Shown one piece after another: positions 1 through 10,585 of a stretch of 64,000 nucleotides of DNA (position 1 is its first letter; the number at the start of each line of letters is the position of its first letter). Origin of the DNA: Streptomyces narbonensis. GTDB lineage: Bacteria > Actinomycetota > Actinomycetes > Streptomycetales > Streptomycetaceae. The DNA is taken from assembly GCF_014649015.1 (NCBI RefSeq), contig NZ_BMSF01000001.1:744001-808000 (forward strand), read 5' to 3'. The notes below the pieces were generated by a model. It had not been told where the DNA came from. It worked only from the letters and a program-made list of their open reading frames with translations, and did no database searches. Position numbers and translations under genes: made by a program.

Positions 1-89
1 CCGGTCAGCGCCTCGTCCGCCGGGGCGAGCAGCTCGGTGATGTAGCGGTCCACATCACCCCATTCGGGGTTTACCTGAGGGTTCGTCAT
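1..89 (-). CDS. O-methyltransferase-like protein, N-terminal fragment
   Basis: Only the first 29 or so codons are inside the window; the gene runs off the left edge. The visible start reads MTNPQVNPEWGDVDRYITEL, then a stretch with LAPADEAL. That opening resembles the start of small actinobacterial class I SAM-dependent O-methyltransferases, but the SAM-binding motifs lie outside the window, so the family is an inference. Its ATG (89-87) overlaps the TGA of the DUF2330 gene in an ATGA junction, which implies translational coupling and a shared transcript with the P450 and DUF2330 genes upstream. Confidence 0.55.
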   Translation of the reverse strand, partial: MTNPQVNPEWGDVDRYITELLAPADEALT

Positions 90-1255
90 GCGGTCGAACG
101 TACACCTGGGGCGGGCTGGGAGCGGCGCCTCGACGCCCGTACGGCGAGGAGCGTCGCCGCCGCCGCGAGCAGTGCGCCGCCGCCGACCGTCACCAGCCAG
201 GCCGGGACGTCGTCACCGATCGTCAACAGGCGGTCGTTGTAGACGACTTCGCGGTACGGGGTGTCGGAAACCGCGCGGAGGCGGTGGTCGTCGTCGATGC
301 GGTCCGGGTGGGGGAACTCCTGTTCCAGGGCGGTCAGATGGACCGGTACGCCGCCGGTGAGCCCAGTGACGGCGGCGCTCTCGTCGCCGTCGATCCGGCC
401 CGCGAAGGTCACCTCGGGGCGGTCGCCGCCGATGGGGGAGCGGGGCTCCATCCGGTGGTCGGCGAGGACGTACAGGCCGAGCGTCTGCGGTGTCCGCGCG
501 AGCCGGGACAGCCGCATGGGATAGACGAGTTCGGGGGAGGCGAAGCTGATCCGCAGCGGGGACAGCTTGCCCTGGAGGGACGCGCCCTTCTCCTGCGGGG
601 CGAGACGGACGGCGACGTACTCCCACCTCCGGTCCACATACGGCCGGAGCGCGCCGGGGAGCCGTTCGGGCAGCTCGAAGCCGTTGGCGTGCAGCCAGTC
701 GCCGAGCGCGGCGGGGTCGGTGGCGGTCAGCCGGGCCACGTCGAAGGGGCCGAGCCGCTCGCGGCCCACGACGCCGACGCCGGAGCCCGCGCCGGGCGGG
801 GCGGCGCCGGCCGCGCCGTCGCCGTACGAGCTGTCGAAGGGCCAGTCGCCCTCGCGCGGCCAGAAGTAGTGCCGGTCGCGTTCTTCGGGCGCGGTGAGCG
901 ATTCGAGCGCGTCGAAGAGGGCAGGGTCGCCGAGGGTGACCTCGGCGCGGCTCGGTACCGGCATGATCCAGGCGGCCCGCCTGGCGTTCCCGTGGACGTT
1001 GAAGCGCATGACGATGGTCTCGGTGCGCCCGTCCCAGCGGACGGCCGACTCCTCCCGGTCGACGCCGATGCGCTCGGAGCTGTCCGGGATCATCGCGCCG
1101 CAGCCGCAGGCGTACGCCGGTGCGACGAGCGAGCCGATCTGGAGCGCGAGCAGCGCGACGAGCGTCGTCAGGATTCTGGTGGCCGGATTGCTTCCGTGTG
1201 TCCCCCGCATGTGGGGTCGGACGCGGCCGGAGACGTTCCGGTTCCGGCCGGTCAC
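86..1255 (-). CDS. DUF2330 secreted/membrane-anchored protein
   Basis: This 389-residue protein has an N-terminal signal segment (about residues 27-48, ending APAYA before a Cys-Gly-Cys-Gly stretch). A large extracellular DUF2330 domain carries the family pattern of a motif ACGCGAMI followed by MPVPSRAEV. A C-terminal hydrophobic segment (about 352-372) with a basic RASRRR tail should anchor it to the membrane. Function of the family is unknown. The GTG start at 1255 has a GAGGAA ribosome site just upstream; ATG at 1210 is a possible shorter start that also keeps the signal peptide. It lies 24 bases after the P450 gene on the same strand and overlaps the following methyltransferase gene, so the three are probably cotranscribed. 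Confidence 0.8.
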   Translation of the reverse strand: MTGRNRNVSGRVRPHMRGTHGSNPATRILTTLVALLALQIGSLVAPAYACGCGAMIPDSSERIGVDREESAVRWDGRTETIVMRFNVHGNARRAAWIMPVPSRAEVTLGDPALFDALESLTAPEERDRHYFWPREGDWPFDSSYGDGAAGAAPPGAGSGVGVVGRERLGPFDVARLTATDPAALGDWLHANGFELPERLPGALRPYVDRRWEYVAVRLAPQEKGASLQGKLSPLRISFASPELVYPMRLSRLARTPQTLGLYVLADHRMEPRSPIGGDRPEVTFAGRIDGDESAAVTGLTGGVPVHLTALEQEFPHPDRIDDDHRLRAVSDTPYREVVYNDRLLTIGDDVPAWLVTVGGGALLAAAATLLAVRASRRRSQPAPGVRSTA

Positions 1256-1279
1256 CGTTCCTCGGCGGGGTCCTGCCGA

Positions 1280-2536
1280 TCAGGCCGACGTGCGGACCCT
1301 GAGTTCCTTCACCCCGTTCAGCCAGGCGGCCCGCAGCCGGCGCGGTTCGCCCACGAGCGTGAGGTCGGGCAGGACGTCCGCGATCGCGTTGAAGATCAGC
1401 TCGATCTCCTTGATGGCGAGGGACTTGCCGAGGCAGAAGTGCGGTCCGCCGCCGCCGAAGCCGAGGTGGGGATTCGGGTCGCGGGTGATGTCGAAGCGCT
1501 CGGGGTCGGTGAAGACCTCGGGGTCGTTGTTGGCGGAGGAGTAGAAGATGCCGACGCGGTCGCCCGCGCGGATCTTCTGCCCGCCGATCTCGGTGTCCTG
1601 CGTCGCGGTCCGCTGGAAGGAGACCACGGGTGTCGCCCAGCGGACGATCTCCTCGGCGGCGGTCGCCGGCCGCTCCCGCTTGAAGAGTTCCCACTGGTCG
1701 GGGTGGGTGAGGAAGGCGTGCATGCCGTGGCTGATGGCGTTGCGCGTGGTCTCGTTGCCGGCGACGGCGAGGAGGAGGACGAAGAGGCCGAACTCGTCGG
1801 AGGAGAGGTTGCCCTGGCCCTCGGCGGCGACGAGCTGGCTCACGATGTCGGCGGCCGGGCATTCCTTGCGGGCGGCGGCCATGGTCATCGCGTAGCCGAT
1901 GAGTTCCATGGCGGCCTCGGCGCCGACCTCTTCGGTGATGGCGTACTCGGGATCGTCGTAGGCGATCATCTTGTTCGACCAGTCGAAGATCCGGGAGCGG
2001 TCCTCCTGGGGGACGCCGATGAGCTCGGCGATCGCCTGGAGGGGCAGTTCGACGGCGACCCGGGTGACGAAGTCGAAGCTGCCGTCGGGTCCCGCGCCCT
2101 GCCGGGCCTCCTCGGCGATGGCGCGGGCGCGGTCGCGCAGGGCCGTCTCCAGGCTCCGGATCGCCCGGGGCGTGAAGCCGCGCTGGACGATCTGGCGGAC
2201 CCGGGTGTGCTCGGGCGGGTCCATGTTGAGCATGATCAGCTTCTGGACGTCGATCTGCTCCTGGGCGATGCTCTCGTTGAAGCGGATCACGGCGGTGTTG
2301 AGGTTCGAGGAGAACAACTCCGGGTGCGTGGAGACGTACTTGACGTCCGCGTGGCGCGTGACGGCCCAGTACCCCTCGTCCCTGAAGCCCGTGATGCCGG
2401 CCGGCTGCGGGCACCACCACACGGGGGCGGTCTTCCGCAGTTCGGCGAACTCCGGGAAGGGTATGCGCGTACGGAGCAGGTCGGGGTCGGTGGCGTCGAA
2501 CCCTTCGGGGAGATGGGGGCAGGGCATCGGCAACAC
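1280..2536 (-). CDS. Cytochrome P450, CYP125-like (steroid side-chain hydroxylase type)
   Basis: A soluble bacterial P450 of 418 residues. The I-helix oxygen-activation motif AGNETTRN, the K-helix ExxR (EEIVRW) and the heme-binding loop FGGGGPHFCLGKSLA with the ligand Cys near residue 368 are all present. The C-terminal part (IELIFNAIADVLPDL) closely resembles the CYP125/CYP142 group, which oxidises the terminal methyl of cholesterol or cholestenone side chains. Substrate here is inferred from that resemblance and from the neighbouring FadA5-like thiolase and KstR-type boxes. A 3Fe-4S ferredoxin at 14762 could serve as electron donor. The reading frame opens with GTG at 2536, but ATG at 2527 is also plausible; a GATAAT -10 element lies at 2547-2542, overlapping a palindromic operator. 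Confidence 0.85.
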   Translation of the reverse strand: MLPMPCPHLPEGFDATDPDLLRTRIPFPEFAELRKTAPVWWCPQPAGITGFRDEGYWAVTRHADVKYVSTHPELFSSNLNTAVIRFNESIAQEQIDVQKLIMLNMDPPEHTRVRQIVQRGFTPRAIRSLETALRDRARAIAEEARQGAGPDGSFDFVTRVAVELPLQAIAELIGVPQEDRSRIFDWSNKMIAYDDPEYAITEEVGAEAAMELIGYAMTMAAARKECPAADIVSQLVAAEGQGNLSSDEFGLFVLLLAVAGNETTRNAISHGMHAFLTHPDQWELFKRERPATAAEEIVRWATPVVSFQRTATQDTEIGGQKIRAGDRVGIFYSSANNDPEVFTDPERFDITRDPNPHLGFGGGGPHFCLGKSLAIKEIELIFNAIADVLPDLTLVGEPRRLRAAWLNGVKELRVRTSA

Positions 2537-2546
2537 GCTCCATTAT

Positions 2547-2561
2547 CTGATGGCCCATCAG
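2547..2561. promoter_or_regulatory. 15-bp palindrome, candidate TetR-type operator (P450 promoter)
   Basis: The sequence CTGATGGCCCATCAG has perfect 7-base arms around a central C, and the palindrome extends by one base on each side (2546-2562). It overlaps the GATAAT -10 element of the P450 gene. The same CTGAYG-N3-CRTCAG layout recurs at 13245, 22731, 32572 and 40712, in front of other lipid-type genes, so a common regulator is inferred. Confidence 0.6.
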
Positions 2562-2672
2562 AAACTGCCGGGAAAGTTAGTAACGACTTCGCCAAGTAGC
2601 AAGAGGCGGGGCGAGAACTGTTGCGGCCCGGACCCTTGCGTACCCGGGGTAGCAGTCATAAGACTGCACTCA

Positions 2673-5146
<2,474 letters not shown>

Positions 5147-5202
5147 GGGCAGCCTCCGGCGTCGTCGCGACGGGATCTCTGGCCCGCCGACCTCATGGAC
5201 AC

Positions 5203-5217
5203 TAGACGACCGGTCTA
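5203..5217. promoter_or_regulatory. Candidate operator dyad upstream of the nitronate monooxygenase gene
   Basis: TAGAC-GACCG-GTCTA is a 15-bp dyad with 5-base arms, 57 bases before the ATG of the leftward gene. It differs from the KstR-type and CTGAYG palindromes elsewhere in the window, so a different TetR/FadR-like regulator is possible. This rests on symmetry alone. Confidence 0.3.
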
Positions 5218-5258
5218 CTAAATTTCCACAGCGGAAAGCGCCGCCGGCGAAACGCCGC

Positions 5259-5292
5259 AGGCCCCGCCCCTCCGAGAGGAGGGCGGGGCCTT
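5259..5292 (-). terminator. Hairpin terminator after the SLT-domain gene
   Basis: AGGCCCCGCCCCTCC pairs with GGAGGGCGGGGCCTT around a GAGA loop, with one bulged base. It lies 29 bases beyond the stop of the leftward SLT gene. Confidence 0.7.
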
Positions 5293-5320
5293 GCGGGTGC
5301 GCTGTGCGGCGGCGGGACTC

Positions 5321-5722
5321 TTAGTACCAGCCGTTGGCCTGCCAGAACGCCCAGGCGGCGTTCGGGGAGCCGTAGCGCTCGTTCATGTAGTCCAGGCCCC
5401 ACTTGATCTGGGTGGCCGGGTTGGTCTTCCAGTCGGCACCGGCCGAGGACATCTTCGAGGCCGGCAGGGCCTGGACCAGGCCGTAGGCGCCGCTGGAGGA
5501 GTTGGTCGCGGTGTGGTTCCAGTGCGACTCGTGCTCGACGATCTTGCTGAAGGACGCGTACTGCGAGGCGGGGACGATGTCACGAGCGAGCTCCTGCGGG
5601 CTGGCGGCCGAAACCGAGCCCGTCGTGCCGAGCACCGCACCCGAAGCGCCCAGCAGCACGGCTGCGGTGGCGGCGAAGGTCTTCTTGCGGGCGGCGACAC
5701 GAGTGGTGAGCGAGCTGATCAA
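5321..5722 (-). CDS. Secreted transglycosylase SLT-domain protein
   Basis: A 133-residue exported protein. Residues 1-40 form a Sec signal peptide (basic start, hydrophobic core, cleavage near VSAASP). The rest is a small lysozyme-like/SLT domain with the catalytic Glu in KIVEHESHWN, the SGAYGLVQALP segment and the C-terminal WAFWQANGWY. It should cleave peptidoglycan glycan strands outside the membrane, as in Rpf-like and small Streptomyces SLT proteins. The start codon is TTG (5722) with AGGT upstream. The 286-bp upstream region (5723-6008) has several short GC-rich dyads, including CCCGGGAGTCCCGGG at about 5787, but I do not see the conserved 3' core of a c-di-AMP (ydaO) riboswitch that often precedes such genes. 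Confidence 0.85.
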   Translation of the reverse strand: MISSLTTRVAARKKTFAATAAVLLGASGAVLGTTGSVSAASPQELARDIVPASQYASFSKIVEHESHWNHTATNSSSGAYGLVQALPASKMSSAGADWKTNPATQIKWGLDYMNERYGSPNAAWAFWQANGWY

Positions 5723-6008
5723 CGTTTCTACCTAACGTCGGGAACAAGGGGCGTGCCAGGCGATTTCGGCAAGCCGGAACCAGAGCCCGGGAGTCCCGGG
5801 AACTGGGGGGAACCGGCCGTCCGAGGCGCTGCGGTGAGCACCGGCTGCCTGGCGACGTCCTCAACAGAACCAGGATCGGAACCTCGGCGCAACGACCCCC
5901 TGTACGAGGAAGGTTCGGACCCGGGCGGAAGGTCCCGGGGGGTGGGTAGGGCACGTTTCCGCAGGTCATGACGGGATCTGGGGCGATTTGAGAGGGTACG
6001 CCCGACTA

Positions 6009-6914
6009 CTATTTCCGCTCGTACGTGACGTAGGTCCTGTGGGCCGCCTCACCCGGAGCGCCCCTTTTCGGGCCTTCGAATGTGACCTGGGCCTCGAAGT
6101 TCGCCCGTCGAGTGGCACGGCGCAGTGCCTTCAGAAGCGTGGATCCGATGGTGAGCGTGAGGACGACGGTCAGGGCGGCGCGGCCGAGGTCCCAGCCGAG
6201 GGAGGTGGCGACGAGGAAGGTCAGGAAGCGGACGAGGTTCTCGTGGAGGGGGGCGCCGGGCACGAAGTAGATCCCGCCGCTTCCGTCGCCCGTGGCCGTC
6301 TCTCCGCCTCCGATCGTCACCCAGCCGTACAGGTTGGTGATCGTGCCGTACGCGAACGCCGCCACGAAGCCGTACGCGGCGAGCATCAGCCGCTCACCCC
6401 GGCCCCGGAGTCTCTCGGGCGCCGGCAGCAGCCCGGCCCCCATCGTGAACCAGCCCATCGCGAGCATCTGCGTCGGCATCCAAGGGCCCACCCCGCCCGT
6501 GAGCAGGGCCGACGCGAACATCGTCACCGCGCCGAGGACGAAACCGAAGCCCGGCCCGAGGACCCGGCCGCTCAGCACCATCAGGAAGAACATCGGCTCC
6601 AGGCCCGCCGTACCCGCCCCCAGCGGGCGGAGCGCGGCCCCCACGGCAGCGAGCACCCCCAGCATCGCGATGGCCTTGGCGTCCATCCCGCAGTCGGAGA
6701 TCGTGGCGATGACGACCGCGATCAGCAGCGGCAGCAGAGCGGCGAAGAGCCACGGCGCATCCGCCGAGTGCGTGGTGACGGCCGAGGACGCGTCCGCGAA
6801 GAGCGGCCAGCAGATGCCGATGAGCCCGATGAAGGAGACCAGGACCAGCGCGGTGATCGAGCGCGGGCCGAGCCGGACGGGGCGGCTGCTCCCGGGCTTC
6901 GCGGGGTGCTTCAC
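6009..6914 (-). CDS. ECF transporter S component (probable cobalamin-type)
   Basis: A 301-residue integral membrane protein with about six to seven hydrophobic segments (for example ITALVLVSFIGLIGICWPLF, FMLGAVT-like loops and FLTFLVATSLGWDLG). It matches the layout of substrate-binding S components of energy-coupling-factor importers. Substrate is inferred as cobalamin or a precursor because the operon begins with a cobalamin riboswitch. The GTG start (6914) overlaps the TGA of the ATPase gene as GTGA. It is the last gene of the operon; the C-terminal tail after the last membrane segment is basic and soluble. Confidence 0.78.
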   Translation of the reverse strand: MKHPAKPGSSRPVRLGPRSITALVLVSFIGLIGICWPLFADASSAVTTHSADAPWLFAALLPLLIAVVIATISDCGMDAKAIAMLGVLAAVGAALRPLGAGTAGLEPMFFLMVLSGRVLGPGFGFVLGAVTMFASALLTGGVGPWMPTQMLAMGWFTMGAGLLPAPERLRGRGERLMLAAYGFVAAFAYGTITNLYGWVTIGGGETATGDGSGGIYFVPGAPLHENLVRFLTFLVATSLGWDLGRAALTVVLTLTIGSTLLKALRRATRRANFEAQVTFEGPKRGAPGEAAHRTYVTYERK

Positions 6915-8704
6915 AGCGCCCCCTCCACCTGTTCCACCGTGAGCCAGGGCTGCGGCGCGAGGATCTTGGCGACCTGCGGGGAGAAGGCGGGGGAGGAGAC
7001 GACGACCTCGGCGGTCGGGCCGTCCGCGACCACCTCGCCGTCCGCGATGATCACCACCCGGTGCGCGAGCTCCGCCGCAAGCTCCACGTCGTGCGTGGCC
7101 AGCACGATCGCGTGACCGTCCGCCGCGAGGGCGCGCAGGTGCGTGACGAGGCGGGCCTTGGCCGCGTAGTCCAGACCGCGCGTCGGCTCGTCCAGCAGGA
7201 GGAGGGGCGGGCGGCCGGTCAGGACCACGGCCAGCGCGAGCGCGAGCCGCTGTCCCTCGGACAGGTCGCGGGGGTGCGTGTCGTCCGCGACCCCCGGCAA
7301 CAGCTCGGAGACCAGATCCCGGCAGGTCCCGGGCCGCGCGCCCGCGTCGGCGTCGGCCGCCGCGCACTCGGCGGCGACGGTGTCCGCGTACAGCAGGTCC
7401 CTGGGCTCCTGCGGGACGAGTCCGACCTGGCGGATCAGCTCGCGGGGGGTGGTGGTGTGGGGGGTGCGGCCGGCGACACGGACGGTGCCGGAGGTCGGGG
7501 CGATCATGCCGACGAGGGTGGAGAGGAGGGTGGACTTGCCGGCGCCGTTGCGCCCCATGAGGGCGACGGTCTCGCCTGCCCGGACCTGGAGGTCGATGCG
7601 GCGGAGGGCCTCGACCCGTCCGCGCCGGACGCCGAGGCCTTCGGCGCGGACGAGGGGGGTGGGGTCGGTGGCCGGGGCGGGTGTGGTGGGGCGGGTGCGG
7701 CGCCGTAGGAACGGGAGGACTCCCCCACCCCGCCCCTTCCCGGAACCAGGGGCTCCGCCCCCGGACCCCCGCGCCTCAATCGCCGGCGGGGCTGACACGG
7801 CTCCCCGGGCCGAACGTGCGGCGTCCCACGAGGTCTCCCCCTCCGGGGAACCCGCCGAGCGGGGTGAATCCACCCGCCCCGCCGACTTCTCCTCCAGCCG
7901 CCCCTCCAGCCGCTCCTTCAGCTCGCCCGCTCTCCGCCTCGCGTCCCTCACCGTCAGCGGTAGCGGGTCCCAGCCCGCCAGGCGGCCCAGGCTCACCACC
8001 GGCGGGTGGACCGGGGAGATCGCCATGATGTCCGCCGGCGCGCCCATCACGCCCTCCGGCAGCAGGACGACCTGGTCCGCGTACTGGACGACCCGCTCCA
8101 GGCGGTGCTCGGCCAGGAGGACCGTCGTGCCCAGGTCGTGGACCAGGCGCTGGAGCACCGCGAGGACGTCCTCCGCCGCCGACGGGTCCAGCGCGGACGT
8201 CGGCTCGTCGAGGACGAGGACCTTGGGGTGCGGGGTGAGGACCGAGCCGATCGCGACGCGCTGGCGCTGCCCGCCGGAGAGCGTGGCGATCGGGCGGTCG
8301 CGGAGTTCCGCCAGGCCCAGGAGGTCGAGCGTCTCCTCGACCCGGCGCCGCATGACGGCCGGCGCGAGACCCAGAGACTCCATCCCGTACGCGAGCTCGT
8401 CCTCGACCGTGTCCGTCACGAAGTGCGCCGACGGGTCCTGCCCGACCGTCCCCACCACGTCCGCCAGCTCGCGCGGCGGATGCGTGCGGGTGTCCCGGCC
8501 GTCGACGGTCACCCGGCCGGTCAGCGTGCCGCCCGTGAAGTGCGGGACGAGGCCGGAGACCGCGCCGAGCAGGGTCGACTTGCCGACGCCGGACGGGCCG
8601 ACGAGCAGGACGAGCTCCCCCTCGGGGACGGTGAGATCCAGGCCCCGCAGGGTGGGCTCGGCTTCCTCCTCGTACCTCACCGAGACGTTCTCGAAGCGGA
8701 TCAC
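6911..8704 (-). CDS. Fused double ECF ATPase (EcfA1-EcfA2)
   Basis: 597 residues with two complete ABC domains in one chain. Domain 1 has Walker A GPSGVGKST near residue 37, signature LSGGQRQRVAIG and Walker B VLVLDEPTSALD. Domain 2 has GRNGAGKST, signature LSEGQRLALAL and LLLLDEPTRGLD. Between them is an Arg/Gly/Pro-rich linker of about 100 residues. ECF importers usually use two separate ATPases; the fusion is common in actinobacteria. The GTG at 8704 overlaps the stop of the EcfT gene, and an AGGAGG site lies directly upstream inside that gene. It powers the transport complex with the EcfT and S subunits on either side. Confidence 0.88.
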   Translation of the reverse strand: MIRFENVSVRYEEEAEPTLRGLDLTVPEGELVLLVGPSGVGKSTLLGAVSGLVPHFTGGTLTGRVTVDGRDTRTHPPRELADVVGTVGQDPSAHFVTDTVEDELAYGMESLGLAPAVMRRRVEETLDLLGLAELRDRPIATLSGGQRQRVAIGSVLTPHPKVLVLDEPTSALDPSAAEDVLAVLQRLVHDLGTTVLLAEHRLERVVQYADQVVLLPEGVMGAPADIMAISPVHPPVVSLGRLAGWDPLPLTVRDARRRAGELKERLEGRLEEKSAGRVDSPRSAGSPEGETSWDAARSARGAVSAPPAIEARGSGGGAPGSGKGRGGGVLPFLRRRTRPTTPAPATDPTPLVRAEGLGVRRGRVEALRRIDLQVRAGETVALMGRNGAGKSTLLSTLVGMIAPTSGTVRVAGRTPHTTTPRELIRQVGLVPQEPRDLLYADTVAAECAAADADAGARPGTCRDLVSELLPGVADDTHPRDLSEGQRLALALAVVLTGRPPLLLLDEPTRGLDYAAKARLVTHLRALAADGHAIVLATHDVELAAELAHRVVIIADGEVVADGPTAEVVVSSPAFSPQVAKILAPQPWLTVEQVEGAL

Positions 8705-9843
8705 GAGTCCTCCTTGGCGACGGTGACGGCGACGGTGTCCTGGGGGACGGGGGCCACGAACGCCGGGAGCAGGCCCACCAGGATCGAGACGGCCGGCCAG
8801 AGCGGCAGTTCCGGCGCCTCCAGCGGGACGACCCCGGGGTGCAGCGCGTCCGGTGCGTACGCGTTGGCCCAGATCATCAGGACCGCGACGGTCACCCCGG
8901 AGCCCGCGACCAGCCAGGCCCGCACGCCCCAGTGGTCGGGCCGGTACCGGGTCCGCACGGTCCGCAGCCCGCCGAGCCGGAGCCCCGCCATCGCCGCGAG
9001 GAGCCCGGCGGCCAGCAGCGGCAGCCCGTAGCCGGCGCCCTCCGCCGCGAGCAGGCCGTACGACCCGGCGCAGACGCCGAGCAGCCCGCCCAGGGTCAGC
9101 ACGTTCGTCGTACGGCGTACGGACGCGGGGACCTGCGCCGTCCGGCCGTAACCCCGGGCGTCCATCGAGGCCGCCACCGCGATCGACCGCTCCAGGGCTC
9201 CTTCGAGCACCGGCAGACCGATCTGGAGCACCGCCCGGACCCCGCCCGTGGGGCGGCCCCGGAGCCGGCGGGCCGTCCGCAGCCGGACCACGTCGGCGAC
9301 CATGTTCGGCGCGAAGGTCATCGCCACGACGACGGCGACCCCGGCCTCGTACAGCGCCCCCGGCAGCGACTTCAGCAGCCGCGCCGGGTTGGCCAGCGCG
9401 TTCGCCGCGCCCACGCAGATCAGCAGGGTCGCCAGCTTCGCCCCGTCGTAGAGGGCGAAGACCAGCTGCTCGGCGCTGACCCGGCCCCCGATCCGCACCC
9501 CTTGCGCCCACTCGGGCAGCGGCACCTCGGGCAGCGTGAACAGAAGGTGAGTCCCCGGGATCGGGGAGCCGAGCAGCAGCGAGAAGACGACCCGCAGGAA
9601 GACGACGAACAGCCCGAGCTTCACGAACGCCCCGTACGAGCGCGCCCAGGGCGCGTCCGTACGGCGGGCCGCCACGACGTACCCGGCGACGCCGACCAGC
9701 AGGCCGAGGAGCAGCGGGTTCGTGGTGCGCGAAGCGGCGACGGCCAGGCCGAGCGCCCACAGCCACCAGGCTCCGGCGTGGAGGGCGTTCGACCGGTTCG
9801 CTTCGGGGGCCGTGAGCGTCCGGCGGCCAAGGGCGGGGCTCAT
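8701..9843 (-). CDS. ECF transporter transmembrane component (EcfT/CbiQ family)
   Basis: 380 residues. The N-terminal half has several membrane helices beginning LHAGAWWLWALGLAVAAS. The cytoplasmic coupling region includes the two Ala-Arg-Gly-type helices typical of EcfT proteins: RTARRLRG and SMDARGYGRT. Three to four further hydrophobic segments follow at the C-terminus. EcfT couples ATP hydrolysis to toppling of the S component. The start ATG (9843) is 7 bases after the stop of the preceding gene; the 3' end overlaps the ATPase GTG start. It is somewhat longer than the typical 260-residue EcfT, because of the extra C-terminal membrane part. Confidence 0.85.
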   Translation of the reverse strand: MSPALGRRTLTAPEANRSNALHAGAWWLWALGLAVAASRTTNPLLLGLLVGVAGYVVAARRTDAPWARSYGAFVKLGLFVVFLRVVFSLLLGSPIPGTHLLFTLPEVPLPEWAQGVRIGGRVSAEQLVFALYDGAKLATLLICVGAANALANPARLLKSLPGALYEAGVAVVVAMTFAPNMVADVVRLRTARRLRGRPTGGVRAVLQIGLPVLEGALERSIAVAASMDARGYGRTAQVPASVRRTTNVLTLGGLLGVCAGSYGLLAAEGAGYGLPLLAAGLLAAMAGLRLGGLRTVRTRYRPDHWGVRAWLVAGSGVTVAVLMIWANAYAPDALHPGVVPLEAPELPLWPAVSILVGLLPAFVAPVPQDTVAVTVAKEDS

Positions 9844-9850
9844 GCGGGGC

Positions 9851-10585
9851 TCATCCGCGGCGGCGGGCCTTCCAGATCGCGGCGCCACCGAGCGCGAGCA
9901 CGGCCGCCCCGCCGGCGAGCACGCCGAAGGAGGGGCCGCCGCCGCTCTTGCCGCCGGAGTCGGCGGCGGAGGCAGGAGTGGTGGCAGGAGCGGTGGGGCC
10001 TGCGGAAGCGGAACGGGAAGCGGACGGCGCGGTGGGCTGCTCCTCGCCCTCCGCGACCTGCTCGCCGCAGCCCCGCGCCGGATATCCGGCGATCCCGCAC
10101 AGCATGGCCGCGCCGTCGTACCGCAGCGGCTTCGCCACCGCGGCCAGCGCCTCCGCGCCCGTCGCGTCCTCATGGACCTGCGCGCAGTCGCTCGTCACCG
10201 GCTTCGCCGGGGGCTGCTCACCGGCCGGGGCGTCCTCCGGGCCGCCGAAGTCGACGACGACCGCGACGCGCTTGCTGCCGTCCTTCTTCTCCACGCCCGC
10301 GCAGATCTCCGAGAAGTCGGGGGCGGCGGAGGGCCGGGAGGTGTCGCTCGTGCCCTGGCTGAGCGCGAAGCGGAAGCCGATCGTGTCGCCGTCGGCGGGA
10401 CGGGCGGTGGCGGGGCCCTGTGTGGCGTAGGTCCAGGTCTTCCCGCCGTCGCTCTCCCAGAACGACCAGTAGCGGTAGCCCGCGGCCTGCGCCGGCGCCG
10501 CCGCGACGGCGGTGAGTACGAGGACGGCCCCGGCCGCGACGGCACCGCTCCGGGCGGCTGCGCCGCCGATCCTGCTCCTCGTCAC
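9851..10585 (-). CDS. Secreted, C-terminally anchored small-domain protein of the cobalamin ECF operon (SCO2322-like)
   Basis: 244 residues: a signal peptide (about 1-35, ending AQAAG), an extracellular domain starting YRYWSFWESDGGKTWTYA, a Ser/Ala/Pro-rich linker, and a C-terminal membrane segment (FGVLAGGAAVLALGGAAIW) followed by KARRRG. It contains paired cysteines (EICAGV, SDCAQV, MLCGIAG, RGCGEQ) that could form disulfides. The YWSFWE start resembles the opening of DUF4430-type beta domains, which in animal transcobalamins form the second half of the B12 cage; that comparison is an inference from short motifs and layout. Its GTG start overlaps the stop of the repeat-protein gene (GTGA), so the two are made together. 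Confidence 0.72.
   Translation of the reverse strand: MTRSRIGGAAARSGAVAAGAVLVLTAVAAAPAQAAGYRYWSFWESDGGKTWTYATQGPATARPADGDTIGFRFALSQGTSDTSRPSAAPDFSEICAGVEKKDGSKRVAVVVDFGGPEDAPAGEQPPAKPVTSDCAQVHEDATGAEALAAVAKPLRYDGAAMLCGIAGYPARGCGEQVAEGEEQPTAPSASRSASAGPTAPATTPASAADSGGKSGGGPSFGVLAGGAAVLALGGAAIWKARRRG

Noticed and set aside
213..2558. 781-residue leftward open frame
   Set aside because: It is a shadow of the P450 and DUF2330 genes: composition is Arg/Pro/Gly-rich without any domain, and the two real genes in another frame have clear motifs and ribosome sites.
5723..6008. c-di-AMP (ydaO) riboswitch before the SLT gene
   Set aside because: Such riboswitches often precede cell-wall lytic genes in actinomycetes, but the conserved 3' core (CCCGAAnCCGnCAGCTAAC...) is not found on the minus strand; only short GC dyads are seen.
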